NCBI RefSeq assembly: GCF_003315795.1 | Contig: NZ_QMEY01000012.1 | Span: 1 to 64,000, forward strand | Reading direction: 5' to 3' | DNA length: 64,000 nucleotides | Origin: Spongiactinospora rosea | GTDB taxonomy: Bacteria > Actinomycetota > Actinomycetes > Streptosporangiales > Streptosporangiaceae | Part shown: piece after piece, positions 34,264 to 43,532 of the stretch | Position numbering within the stretch: the first letter of the stretch is position 1 | Layout of the letters: each line of letters begins with the position of its first letter | The notes under the pieces: generated by a model | Seen by the model: only the letters and a program-made list of their open reading frames with translations | Told to the model about the DNA's origin: nothing | Database searches by the model: none | Made by a program: the position numbers and the translations under genes

Positions 34264-36752
34264 CCTCCCGCCGGCAGCTTGGCCCCGGCCCCGGCCCCGA
34301 CCGAGTCGCGCTCCGCGCGGCCGGCTCGGCGGTGCTTCTTGCCGCGGTGCTGCTCGGGCTCCCGCTGACGCTGCTGTGGATGGCGGGCAGCCCCATCCCC
34401 CAGCGCCTGCCCGCCTGGCCGGATGTCCACGCCGCACTGCTGCGTCCCGACGATGGAAGCCTGCTGCTCGGCGTCATCAAATACATCGGATGGCTCTCCT
34501 GGCTGTGCTTCGCCGGTTCGGTCATATTGGAGTTGGCCGCCCGCCTCCTCCGCCGCCCCGCCCCGCTGCTGCCCGGCATCTCCGGCATACAACGCCTCGC
34601 CACCCGGCTGCTGACCTCGATCTCCCTGCTGATCACCTCGGCGCACCTGACTCCGGCCACGAGCGGGAACGCGCTACCGGTCGCCGCCAGTACCTATCTC
34701 GGCTCTCCCCCGCCCGCGCCGGCATCCGCGCCCACGCAACCGCCGTCGTCCGGCTCCGCACCGGCGACGGTACCGGTCCTGTCGATCACTTTCGCCGGAG
34801 GCATGCTCGCCGGTGGCATCCTGGCCACCCTCACCCGGCTCCGGCATCGGCAACGCCAGCATCGCCAACCGGGTCACCGCATCGCGCTGCCCGCCGCCCC
34901 CGAGGCCGTGCGTGAGGAACGACGGCTCCACCGCCTGGCCGCCGACACCGTGCCACCCCGCATCCACCAGGCCCTGAACACCTTCGCCACCGCGCTTCAC
35001 GCCGCTGGTCGGCCCGTCCCCGACGTTCTCGCCCTGCACGTGACCGCCGACGCCGCCGAACTCTGGCTCCCCCCGCCCGCCCCCGCACCCTCGCCCTTCG
35101 TCGCTGTCGCCAGCCTCGGCCACGGTTCCCAGGCTGACGCGATCGTGCGATGGCGACTGCCCCAGCCCGATGCCGCTGTCTCCACCGGGCGGCCAGGGCT
35201 CACGCCGCTGCCCGGGCTGCTGACCATCGGCCGCACCCACCACGGCGGTCACCTGCTCATCGACACCGAAACCCTCGGCCTGATCACCTGCCACGGCCCC
35301 GCCGACCTGATCAACGAAGTCCTGCACGCCGCCGCGATCGAGGCCGCGACCACCGGATCCCGCGAGGTACTCCTGGTGGGATTCCCCCACCTGACAGCCT
35401 TGGCCCCCCCTGCCCTGCCCGAAGCCGCCCGGCACCTGCCGAGTCTGGACGCCGCCCTGGAAGCGCTGACCCGCCGCCGCGAGGAGATCCACCAGATCCA
35501 CACCGACGACCTGCGCACCCGCCGCGCTCACGCCCCTCTCGCCTGCCCCGCCTTCACCCTGCTGATCAGCACCATCCCGCCCACCCCCGACGAAGAACAG
35601 CGCCTGGCCGCCATCACCACCAGCCCGGGCCTCGCCGCCCTCATCCCCTGTCCCCCGTCAATCGGCGCGGACCACAGCCCTTCCGCCCGCCTGCCCGACC
35701 CGGCCATCCCCCTCCACCCGCAGCGGGCGCGGCTGGAAACCGTCGCCATCACACCCGCCGGAGAATTCCAGCTCCGCCTTCACACCTACGGCATCACCCT
35801 GCATCCCCAACGGCTCACCACCGGCCAGATCACCGCCATCACCACCCTGCTGGCCACCGCAACCGACCTGGCCAGCACCCCCGCCGACCCGCCGCCAGCT
35901 GCTCTCAGCCCAGCTCACAACGGCCATCGCGCACAGCGAGGTACACGGTCCGCAAGCCCGCCGGCCTCCGCCCGCTCCGCTGCCGAGCCCCACCGGCAGC
36001 ACGGCCCGGCGGGCACGGTACGGCTGTGCCTGCTCGGGCCGGTCGAACTCCACGGCACCGCCTCCCCGCTGCGCCCCAAGCACCTGGAACTCGTCGTTCT
36101 CCTGGCTGTCCATGGCAAACTCCACCGCGACCAACTGCGCACCTTCCTCGGCCCCGACCCTGATCACCCCAAACCCGCAGACCAGGTCCGGCAGCTGATC
36201 AGCCGCACCCGCGGACAACTCGGCCCCACCCCCGACGGCACGGACCGCATCTTGCACGACGGGCACAGCATCTACCGCCTGGATGAGATCGAGGTGGACT
36301 GGGACCACTTCCAGCACCTCGCCACCACCCGCCGCCGCGACGCCACGGCCGTCGACGACCTCACCGCAGCCTTGAACCTGGTACGCGGCCGGCCCATCGC
36401 CGACCGGGACTACTGGTGGCTGGATCCCCAGATCACCGAGACCATGACCGCCGCCATCATCGATACGGCCCACCAACTGGCCACTCTCCATCTGGAGGCG
36501 GCCGAACCAGGCGCCGCGGCCACAACCGCCCGCCGAGGACTGGCGACCGACCCCACCGCCGAACAGCTGTGGCGGGTGTTGATGAGCGCCGAACACGCCG
36601 CCGGGAACATCACCGCCGTCCATCACGCCTGGCAGTCCTGCCTCGCCCAAATCGCCGACATCGCCATGGATGGCGAGCCCCACCCGGCCACCACCCGGCT
36701 CTACCGCCGGCTCACCTCTCCCTCTGCGGCCAGAACCCCCCGGCGCTCGTAA
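34260..36752 (+). CDS. membrane-anchored protein with BTAD-type regulator domain, Tad-linked
   Basis: 830 residues, ATG overlapping the previous stop. Residues about 20-120 hold membrane helices and the motif DDGSLLLGVIKYIGWLSWLC shared with the protein at 39763-42852. A further helix (ITFAGGMLAGGILATLTRL) follows. The middle (about 200-540) is a cytoplasmic domain of unknown function, with LLIDTETLGLITCHGPADLI. From about 587, VRLCLLGPVELHGTASPLRP starts a winged helix, followed by a helical BTAD domain (DDLTAALNLVRGRPIADRDY; AEQLWRVLMSAEHAAGNITA). Family knowledge: BTAD domains occur in SARP/AfsR-type activators. A membrane-bound activator at the end of the pilus operon could couple pilus state to transcription (inference). 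Confidence 0.82.
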   Translation: MTSRRQLGPGPGPDRVALRAAGSAVLLAAVLLGLPLTLLWMAGSPIPQRLPAWPDVHAALLRPDDGSLLLGVIKYIGWLSWLCFAGSVILELAARLLRRPAPLLPGISGIQRLATRLLTSISLLITSAHLTPATSGNALPVAASTYLGSPPPAPASAPTQPPSSGSAPATVPVLSITFAGGMLAGGILATLTRLRHRQRQHRQPGHRIALPAAPEAVREERRLHRLAADTVPPRIHQALNTFATALHAAGRPVPDVLALHVTADAAELWLPPPAPAPSPFVAVASLGHGSQADAIVRWRLPQPDAAVSTGRPGLTPLPGLLTIGRTHHGGHLLIDTETLGLITCHGPADLINEVLHAAAIEAATTGSREVLLVGFPHLTALAPPALPEAARHLPSLDAALEALTRRREEIHQIHTDDLRTRRAHAPLACPAFTLLISTIPPTPDEEQRLAAITTSPGLAALIPCPPSIGADHSPSARLPDPAIPLHPQRARLETVAITPAGEFQLRLHTYGITLHPQRLTTGQITAITTLLATATDLASTPADPPPAALSPAHNGHRAQRGTRSASPPASARSAAEPHRQHGPAGTVRLCLLGPVELHGTASPLRPKHLELVVLLAVHGKLHRDQLRTFLGPDPDHPKPADQVRQLISRTRGQLGPTPDGTDRILHDGHSIYRLDEIEVDWDHFQHLATTRRRDATAVDDLTAALNLVRGRPIADRDYWWLDPQITETMTAAIIDTAHQLATLHLEAAEPGAAATTARRGLATDPTAEQLWRVLMSAEHAAGNITAVHHAWQSCLAQIADIAMDGEPHPATTRLYRRLTSPSAARTPRRS

Positions 36753-36778
36753 CACAAGGGGCCGTTCTTGGAATGGCT

Positions 36779-36819
36779 GACGAGATCCCGTCTGGTCATC
36801 GATCAGGCGGGATCTCGTC
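36779..36819 (+). terminator. 16-bp stem terminator after the Tad operon
   Basis: GACGAGATCCCG (36779-36790) pairs perfectly with CGGGATCTCGTC (36808-36819). The stem extends inward through a T-G pair and CTG/CAG, leaving a 9-nt loop. It begins 26 bases after the last stop codon and is followed by GTTTC. Confidence 0.75.
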
Positions 36820-36938
36820 GTTTCAGGGGTTTACGAATCGGGTTCGTCCTGATCGGTAGCCGCGGAGCAGGACGCGGATCACGCCCCGGCCCAGCGCGTA
36901 GGCTCGTTAGGGGCGTACGGCAACGATCACGACCATCC

Positions 36939-36998
36939 TGGGAAGCGATCTTCGCTAAGGCATCGCCGCCCCTGCTCAACCACACTCGTGAACGCCCC
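36939..36998 (+). repeat. 60-nt direct repeat, copy B
   Basis: The second copy of the element at 14600-14659, same orientation, 51 of 60 positions identical without gaps. It lies in the gene-free stretch between the Tad operon terminator and the kinase gene. Confidence 0.75.
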
Positions 36999-37149
36999 AT
37001 AACAATCGACACGGCCGGCTTACCGGTCCAGAAGCGGATCTACCTCTACCCTGCCGGGGGCTAGCCCAGACGGGAAACCATTTCCGCCGACCAAGACCGT
37101 TGCGCGAGCATGCCGGAGTGACGTTGCCGCGACGCCGTGGAGGCTCCCG

Positions 37150-37644
37150 ATGAATGCGAACCCCGGCCCCAAACTGATCTTGCTGTGCGGGCTGCCCGGC
37201 TCAGGAAAGACGACACTGGCCAAGCGCCTGGCCCGGGAGATCCCCGCAGTGCGGCTGTGCCCGGACGAATGGATGGCGGATCTGGGCATCGACCCGTTCG
37301 ACGAACCAGCGCGCGACCGGCTTGAGCGGCGGTTCTCCAAGCATGCCCAGGACCTGCTGAGGCTCGGCCAGAGCGTGATCTTGGAGTTCGGCTTCTGGAC
37401 GCAGGCCGAACGCGATGAAAAGCGCTTGAGCGCGCGTGCCCTCGCCGTTCCCGTCGAACTGCACTACCTTGCCGCGTCGATCGATGAGCTCCGCCACCGC
37501 CTCGAAGCCCGCGACCGGGACAGGCAGCCGGGGGCGGTCCCGGTCAGCCGCGAGGCGCTTGAGGAGTACGCGAAGCTCTTCCAGACTCCCGACGATGACG
37601 AGCTCGGCCTTTTCGACGAACCGCCTGCGCGCCGACATGGATGA
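37150..37644 (+). CDS. P-loop kinase (AAA_33/zeta-like nucleotide or small-molecule kinase)
   Basis: 164 residues from ATG 37150. Walker A LILLCGLPGSGKTTLAKRLA is near the N-terminus. RLCPDEWMADLGIDPFDE supplies the catalytic Asp typical of this kinase group, followed by LLRLGQSVILEFGFWTQAER (Walker B-like) and a lid with Arg (RHRLEARDRDRQPGAVPV). Family knowledge: such small kinases phosphorylate antibiotics, sugars or nucleotides, and related zeta toxins phosphorylate UDP-N-acetylglucosamine. The substrate cannot be told. An aminoglycoside-phosphotransferase-like gene lies nearby on the opposite strand. Confidence 0.8.
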   Translation: MNANPGPKLILLCGLPGSGKTTLAKRLAREIPAVRLCPDEWMADLGIDPFDEPARDRLERRFSKHAQDLLRLGQSVILEFGFWTQAERDEKRLSARALAVPVELHYLAASIDELRHRLEARDRDRQPGAVPVSREALEEYAKLFQTPDDDELGLFDEPPARRHG

Positions 37645-37879
37645 CGGCTCGGGCGGTGGAACGTGACTACGGGGGTCGGTCGCCGGACGGTCGTGAAGGC
37701 GGTGGCCTCGCCGTGGCCGCAGGCCCTTGCCGCCCCGGAGTGCGACGGTGGATCCGTTCAAGTCGTTCGTCCACGGAGTGGTGCGGACGGAGGTCAGCGG
37801 CATGCGGTCAAACGCATCTATACCCGCCTCCTCGATGAGCAGGCCCCGAAGCGCGCCTTACGCCGCCTACCGAGCACCA

Positions 37880-38803
37880 TCACGCGAGCAGCGCCTCAAA
37901 CTCCGCAAGCCGGCCGAACAACTCGGGCAGACCGCGCACGCCGTCGCGCACGGACTCCTGCGACAGCGCCAGGTCAGGGCCGGTACCCGTCTCCGCGCCG
38001 GCCAGGCACCGCAGGATGTTCCACCGCGTGTGCCCCAGCCAGCCACCGATCATGAAAACGAACCAGCCCGGACCCGGCGGCGGCAGCGCCCCGCCCCCCG
38101 CGACATAGCCGTCGAGAACCGAGCGGAAGACGGCCGGCTCGATGTCGTCGAAGCCGGGTCCCTTCGCGAGGCTCAGCGCGGTCGAGCCGAGCTCACCGGA
38201 CAGGTCGAGCATCCCCGACAGCTCCCAGTCCAGCACCACCGGCCGGCCCTGCCGGGCGAGCAGGTTCCACGGCTGGACGTCTCCATGGGTCAGCACCACG
38301 GGACCCGGTCGTTCGCAGGTGTCCACGAAGTGGGCGATCGCCAGGAATGTCTCGACCCGAGAGGCGAGCTCACCGGCCCACGGCTGCCCGGTCGCCGCCG
38401 CCCGCGCGGCGAGCTCAGGCCAGTCCCGTGACACCGGCTCCTCGATCGGCACACGGGTCCACGCGACGTCGAGCGCGTGGACCCGCGCGAGGATCTCCCC
38501 GACCTCGAACGCGTACGCCGCCGGCACCGGCGCCTCGGGCACCTTCTCCCCCTCCACCCACCGGTGCACGAGCGTGCCGTGACCGGCCGAGATCGGCTCC
38601 GGCATCGGGACGCCGGCGGCGAACGCCGCCCGCTCGAACCTGAACACCTCCTCCGCGCGATAGGGCCGGCGGCGGTCGAGGAGGTTCAACTCCTTCACCG
38701 CGAACGACCCTTGGTCGGTGTCGAGCCGGTACATCCGGTTGGCGAACCCGCCGTTGACACGGATCATCGGCCCGACCGGCGCTCCGAGATGCGAAAGGTC
38801 CAC
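37880..38803 (-). CDS. aminoglycoside phosphotransferase (APH) family protein
   Basis: 307 residues from GTG 38803. The APH/choline kinase fold is clear: N-lobe NGGFANRMYRLDTDQGSFAV with the ATP-binding Lys (AVKELN), linker LVHRWVEGEKVPEAPVP, catalytic loop VVLTHGDVQPWNLLARQGRP, metal-binding VVLDWELSG, and an aromatic C-lobe (PGWFVFMIGGWLGHTRWNIL). Family knowledge: these enzymes phosphorylate antibiotics or other hydroxyl-bearing small molecules. The substrate is unknown; it should not be read as proven resistance. Confidence 0.85.
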   Translation of the reverse strand: MDLSHLGAPVGPMIRVNGGFANRMYRLDTDQGSFAVKELNLLDRRRPYRAEEVFRFERAAFAAGVPMPEPISAGHGTLVHRWVEGEKVPEAPVPAAYAFEVGEILARVHALDVAWTRVPIEEPVSRDWPELAARAAATGQPWAGELASRVETFLAIAHFVDTCERPGPVVLTHGDVQPWNLLARQGRPVVLDWELSGMLDLSGELGSTALSLAKGPGFDDIEPAVFRSVLDGYVAGGGALPPPGPGWFVFMIGGWLGHTRWNILRCLAGAETGTGPDLALSQESVRDGVRGLPELFGRLAEFEALLA

Positions 38804-39049
38804 CCGCGCATGGTAGGGGCCGGCAGTTCATCGACGCACCGGACTTTCCCGCGACGCACGCTCACGATCACCGCCACGCCAGCGAACGGCCACTGGCCAG
38901 GGGGCCGAAGCAACGCGACCCCGGTCGTGAGGATGGCGGACACGGGCGTGGACTTGACCGCGTCGCTCCAGTCGGATCATGGTCGACCCCCTTGTGTTCG
39001 GGCCCGGGCCCGATGGCCCGTACGTTCCGCCATTGAACGGGGTACCGCC

Positions 39050-39574
39050 GTGACCACATCCGACCCTCATAGCCATGCCGACGCCGCCACAACCACGCCG
39101 CCGCCCAATGAAGTCATCTTCCCTTCGCCAGGGGAAGACCCCCTCCCCTTGGCCGTCCGCCGCTTTCGCCTCGCTGCCGATGACCACGCCCCCTCCCGGG
39201 CGCGCCGCCTGAGCGGCCGTACCGCCAGGCGCTGGGGCCTGCCCGTCGATGAGTACTGCCTGGCGTTGGTGACCAGCGAACTGGTCACCAACGCCACCCG
39301 CCACGCCACACCCGCCGGAGGGGTGGTATGGCTGGTACTGGCCTGGGAGACCGACCGGCTCCGCGTCACGGTCCACGACCCCTCCCCCGTCCCGCCCCGG
39401 CCGCACCGATTGCCCGACCCCATTACCTCAGGCACCTACGACGGGGACCGCGCGGCGTGGGAGTCGGGCCGCGGGCTGATCATCGTCCAGGCCCTGGCCA
39501 GCGGCTGGGGCTGGGAGCACACCCGCTGGGGCAAGCGCGTCTACGTCACCCTCCCGCTCATCCCGGCCACCTGA
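39050..39574 (+). CDS. RsbW-like ATP-binding (GHKL) protein
   Basis: 174 residues from GTG 39050. The GHKL boxes are present: N-box LALVTSELVTNATRHATPAG with the metal-binding Asn, the strand VVWLVLAWETDRLRVTVHDP (G1 Asp), and ESGRGLIIVQALASGWGWEH (G2). A Pro/Asp-rich N-terminus of about 50 residues is extra. Family knowledge: such proteins are anti-sigma-factor kinases of the RsbW type, very numerous in actinomycetes. It precedes the LysM/BTAD gene by 188 bases on the same strand. Its target is unknown. Confidence 0.85.
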   Translation: MTTSDPHSHADAATTTPPPNEVIFPSPGEDPLPLAVRRFRLAADDHAPSRARRLSGRTARRWGLPVDEYCLALVTSELVTNATRHATPAGGVVWLVLAWETDRLRVTVHDPSPVPPRPHRLPDPITSGTYDGDRAAWESGRGLIIVQALASGWGWEHTRWGKRVYVTLPLIPAT

Positions 39575-39762
39575 CGGTAGCCGGTGACGAGCCGCTCCAC
39601 TCTCCCGTTTCCCCCACTCGCTCGGCGGAGGGTGCAACGGTTCGTGCAATACACCCGCACGACGGTAGCTTCACCGGCTCCAATCGTCCCGCACCTCCGG
39701 GGTGGGGCGCGAGGGCGAACACCGGCCCCCGTCCCAGTGTCGCCGAGGGAGAACCACCGGCC

Positions 39763-42700
39763 ATGAGCACCCACCGCCGCCAGCTGACGAGCCGGTCGTG
39801 GGCGTGGCGCGCCGCCGTCTTCGCCGGGTCGCTCGCCGCTTTGGCGGCCGTCCTGGGCGGGCTGCCCGTAGCGTTGTGGATCATGGCCGGGCCGCCTGTG
39901 CCTGCCGACTGGCCGACCGTCGAGGACGTTCGCCGGGTGCTGTGGGCACGCGATGACGGCACTCTGCTGCTCGGGGTGTTGAAGTACGCGGGGTGGGCGG
40001 CCTGGGTGAGCCTGCTCTATCAGACCGCCGCCGAGGCCGTCGATGGCATCCGCCACCGCGACCCGAGGGCGGGGGGCCGCAATCCGGTCCGCCGAGCGCT
40101 GCGACCCCTGCTGCTCGGGCTGACCCTGATCGCCGTCACCGCCACATCCACCCGCAATGCGCCGCCCCCGGGCCGGCCGGTGGCCGCCGTCACCGCGGCA
40201 GCTCCACTCGGCCATGCCGAACGTCTCCCCCAGACCGCCGCAACGGTCCAGGAGGAGGAACGGACCTACCGGGTCCGCCCAGGCGACACCTTGTGGGACA
40301 TCGCCAAGGACGAACTCGGTTCCCCGTATCACTGGCCGCAGATCTGGCAGGTGAACGCCCACCATGAGCAGGCCGACGGAGTGAGGTTCCGCGATCCGGA
40401 CCTGATCCATTCCGGCTGGATCCTCCGCCTCCCCGCGGTACCCGATGCAGAACCCGAACAAGGCCCCGATGAGACGCAGCACGAGCACGACGGGAAACGA
40501 CCGCCCGTCACGCCGACGCCGCTAATTCCCGCTCTCACTCCAAGCCCGAGCACGACACCGAGCGTGCGATCGCCGTTCTGGCCGAGCCCGGCACCCGTTC
40601 CCGGCCAGCCCACCCCGCCGGAGGAATCGATCTCATCAGCCCCGGAGGCCGGCGAGGACCACACCGGCTCAGACGAAGAGCAAAGGAAAGGCCCCGGAGT
40701 GGCAGACTGGGCGGCCGGAGCCGTGGTCGGCGTGTCCTTCGCCGCAGCCGCCGTGTGGGTCATCGCCCGCAGCCGCGCCCGGGCCCGCCCGTCTGCTCCG
40801 CCGCGCGGGGCCGGGCGCCGCGCCGCCCCGGGCGAGCGGCGGGTGTGGCCGCCCGAACCGCCCGAGACCGCTGCCCCCGTTCCCGCTGCCCGGCCCGCCA
40901 CACGCGGCCGACAGCGGCCCCCACAGGGACCCCGGCAGGGGCTCCCTACGCCGTCCGGACCCGATCCCGCCCCCCGCCCCGACGGGCCCACGGAACGGGG
41001 CTTTCGCGCCCGCACCGCCCCTCCATCACCGCAGGCCGACCGGCAGCAGATGCGCGCCCGCGCGCCACGGCCGGTCCTCATCCCACCAGCCCAGATCATC
41101 ATGGCCGCCACCCCGCAGGGAGAACTGCGCGTCGACCTCGCCGATGGCATGGGACTGGTCGGTCCCGCCGCCGGTGACATCGCCCGCGCGGTGCTGCTGG
41201 GCCTGTTGCTGGACGACCCTCACGAGCAGACCACGATCATCACCACGACCGGCTTGGCCGAGCACCTGCTGGGCGACGCCTCGCTCCCCGTGCGACCGGA
41301 CGAGCTGCCCGGATTGACCTTCACCGCGACCGTCGAGGACGCCCTGGCCACACTGGAAGTCGAGGCGGCCTGGCGGCTACGGCTGCTCACCGACCACGAC
41401 GCCGCCGACATCGTCACCCTGCGCCGCAAGCATCCGCACCTGCCCGTGCCATCCCTGGTGGTCATCCTCGGCGCTTTGGACGGGGCGGCGCGGGCGCGCC
41501 TGGAGGCCCTGCTGACCCGCGGCAGGCGCTACGACATAGCCGCACTCATCTTGGACGCCTGGCCCGCCGCCGCCACGCTCACCGTGGACCCCGATGCCGT
41601 CGTGGCCGACGTCACCTACATCAACGACATCGGCGCGGGCCGCCGCTCGCCCCTGCGCGAGGCACAGATGTTCCACCTGCCGCACCACCACGCCGGGCCG
41701 CTGCTCGCCGCCCTGCGCGCCGCCGCATCGCCAGCGGACTCCCGCCCGGAGAAGCCGCATGCGCGTCCGGCCGAACCCCGCCCGGACCTCAACGACGGCT
41801 CCAACGGGCCCGAGATGCACCACCCTGCGAAACAGCCGGCTCAGCCCGCCACGCCCCCGGCAGATCACCCCGTGGTGCCCTCGGCATCCCCCCGTGCCAC
41901 CAGCTCCCTCACCGGCCAGTCCAGCCAAGCGCCCCATCACAAGGGACAGGAGCAAATGCCCGCGCACCCCCGCGATGAGCGATCGGCCGAGGCCCGCAAG
42001 GACCCCGGATCGCCGGCCTCCCGTGCCGACCGGCCGCTGGAGCTGCGCTTGTTCGGGACGGCACGGGTACTGGCGCACGGTCAAGAGGTGCTCACGGGGC
42101 TGCGTACCGACACCCGGCGCCTCCTTGCCCTGCTCGCCCTGCACCCCGCCGGGCTGTCCGTGACGGCCATCTTTGACGCGCTGTGGCCATCGGCCGACCC
42201 GACCGGCGATGACATCCAGCTGCTCTACACCGCGGCCAACAAAGGCCGTACCGCGCTGCGGAAGGTGACCCGCACCCGTGAGGTGTTCATCATCCACCAC
42301 GGCGACCATTACCGGCTCGATCCGGCCACCATCAGCTGCGACTGGTGGGCGTTCACCGACATCGCCACCACCGCCGCACACGCAAAGAGCGAGCCGGAAC
42401 GGATCCGGCTGCTGGAAAAGGCGGCGAGCCTATACACCGGTGATCTGGCCGCCGACAGCATCGAAGAATGGGCCGAAACCACCCGCGAGGCGACCCGGAG
42501 GCAGGCCGCCGACATTTTCAGCGATCTGGCACGCCACTACTCCGAAAGCCACGGCGTCACCGGCCAGGGAAAAGACACCGAGAAAACAGCCAGCACTCCC
42601 CCTTCGCACACCACGGCGCCATACCAGAGAGCGCTGGAATGGTTCGATCGCGCCCTGAAAGTCGACCCCTACAATGAGAGCCTGTTCAACGAGGTCATGA

Positions 42701-42852
42701 AGCTCCAGGCCATGCTCGGGCGGCCCGAAGCGGTTCATCGCACCTTCGAACGGCTCACCGCCGCGATGGCCGAACTGGACTGCTCCGCGTCGCCGTCCAG
42801 CCGGGCACTGCTGCATCGGCTACTGGATGAGCGGCCTTCCGATAAGCCATGA
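39763..42852 (+). CDS. LysM and BTAD domain membrane protein
   Basis: 1,029 residues from ATG 39763 (GAGGGAG 12 bases upstream). Order: N-terminal helices (WRAAVFAGSLAALAAVLGGL; WAAWVSLLYQTAAEAVDGIR) with the motif DDGTLLLGVLKYAGWAAWVS shared with the protein at 34260-36752; a LysM domain near 165-225 (YRVRPGDTLWDIAKDELGSP; IWQVNAHHEQADGVRFRDPD); a Pro-rich linker; another helix (WAAGAVVGVSFAAAAVWVIA); a cytoplasmic domain; and from about 760 a winged helix (LELRLFGTARVLAHGQEVLT) plus BTAD helices. The LysM points outward, so wall binding with a cytoplasmic activator domain is inferred. It is a second member of the Tad-linked BTAD family, away from the main operon. Confidence 0.84.
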   Translation: MSTHRRQLTSRSWAWRAAVFAGSLAALAAVLGGLPVALWIMAGPPVPADWPTVEDVRRVLWARDDGTLLLGVLKYAGWAAWVSLLYQTAAEAVDGIRHRDPRAGGRNPVRRALRPLLLGLTLIAVTATSTRNAPPPGRPVAAVTAAAPLGHAERLPQTAATVQEEERTYRVRPGDTLWDIAKDELGSPYHWPQIWQVNAHHEQADGVRFRDPDLIHSGWILRLPAVPDAEPEQGPDETQHEHDGKRPPVTPTPLIPALTPSPSTTPSVRSPFWPSPAPVPGQPTPPEESISSAPEAGEDHTGSDEEQRKGPGVADWAAGAVVGVSFAAAAVWVIARSRARARPSAPPRGAGRRAAPGERRVWPPEPPETAAPVPAARPATRGRQRPPQGPRQGLPTPSGPDPAPRPDGPTERGFRARTAPPSPQADRQQMRARAPRPVLIPPAQIIMAATPQGELRVDLADGMGLVGPAAGDIARAVLLGLLLDDPHEQTTIITTTGLAEHLLGDASLPVRPDELPGLTFTATVEDALATLEVEAAWRLRLLTDHDAADIVTLRRKHPHLPVPSLVVILGALDGAARARLEALLTRGRRYDIAALILDAWPAAATLTVDPDAVVADVTYINDIGAGRRSPLREAQMFHLPHHHAGPLLAALRAAASPADSRPEKPHARPAEPRPDLNDGSNGPEMHHPAKQPAQPATPPADHPVVPSASPRATSSLTGQSSQAPHHKGQEQMPAHPRDERSAEARKDPGSPASRADRPLELRLFGTARVLAHGQEVLTGLRTDTRRLLALLALHPAGLSVTAIFDALWPSADPTGDDIQLLYTAANKGRTALRKVTRTREVFIIHHGDHYRLDPATISCDWWAFTDIATTAAHAKSEPERIRLLEKAASLYTGDLAADSIEEWAETTREATRRQAADIFSDLARHYSESHGVTGQGKDTEKTASTPPSHTTAPYQRALEWFDRALKVDPYNESLFNEVMKLQAMLGRPEAVHRTFERLTAAMAELDCSASPSSRALLHRLLDERPSDKP

Positions 42853-42945
42853 CCAGTCCTGACCGGTCATGCGTCGCAGACACCCCCGGGAAATGACCGG
42901 CCCGAGGCGGTCGCTAAGCGGCGTGCCCAGCTCACCGAAGGAGAC

Positions 42946-43062
42946 ATGGGCCCTACCTGTGCCCCCGCCAATTGGGCTACCTGCCAGACGGGAACCCCCT
43001 GGGCCGGCTTGCCGCCCAGGCAGACAGGGGTGGCGGGGCTTCCTGTCTCCCTCCCGACATAA
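42946..43062 (+). CDS. possible 38-aa small protein
   Basis: ATG 42946 is preceded by GAAGGAGAC at ideal spacing. The peptide reads MGPTCAPANWATCQTGTPWA, then a Pro/Gly/Leu-rich tail to a TAA at 43062. Two Cys seven residues apart suggest a small disulfide or metal-binding peptide. No homologue was recognised. The strong ribosome binding site is the only support; it could be a leader peptide or chance. Confidence 0.3.
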   Translation: MGPTCAPANWATCQTGTPWAGLPPRQTGVAGLPVSLPT

Positions 43063-43476
43063 AGGGGCACGATAGCGATGTCGTGGTCTGCGGGCGGGGC
43101 GGGCCGCTGAAGGAAGGACCGGTCTCAGGGGTGACCGGCTCACAAACGGTTTTCCAGGCCCCGCAATCAGTTGATCCCGCTGGTCACCTGTGCGTTGGCC
43201 ACTCCTGGCGCCGCCGAGTCCCCCGCTCGCGGGCGAGAACGGGACGCGCCTCACGCGGGCGGCACGATGCGACGGCCGGCGATCCGTGCGGGGGCCGGCG
43301 GGGGCCTGGGGGTACGGCGGCAGAGAATGCGCGGCGCCCGGCGGGCGGGCGAGTCGAATCCGCCCGAACAAACGGCGCAATTACAATTTTCCGGACTTTT
43401 TAGAATGACCGGAACGAGGTGCCGGGTTTCACGGGAATGGCAGGCGACGCCAGCCAGCCCGACGGGTTAGCCTCTT

Positions 43477-43492
43477 CAGCCCTATAGGGCTG
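43477..43492. promoter_or_regulatory. 16-nt perfect palindrome
   Basis: CAGCCCTATAGGGCTG is completely self-complementary without a loop, upstream of the candidate promoter of the AAA ATPase operon. It may be an operator for a dimeric regulator such as the winged-helix proteins encoded downstream. Confidence 0.4.
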
Positions 43493-43502
43493 GTCATTCG
43501 GG

Positions 43503-43532
43503 TTGAATTACCGCCCCATGCAGAGTTAGTGT
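43503..43532 (+). promoter_or_regulatory. candidate promoter of the AAA/vWA genes
   Basis: TTGAAT at 43503-43508 and TAGTGT at 43527-43532 with 18 bases between. The -10 fits the actinomycete TAGnnT pattern. Seen by eye only; the leader to ATG 43710 would be about 170 bases. Confidence 0.35.

Noticed and set aside
37663..38055. 130-codon plus-strand frame after the kinase gene
   Set aside because: Mostly antisense to the APH-family gene and of biased Arg/Pro/Thr composition.
43330..43385. T-loop-like AGTCGAATCC suggesting a tRNA
   Set aside because: The surrounding bases do not form an acceptor stem, D-arm or anticodon arm; the local stem has a 9-nt loop.
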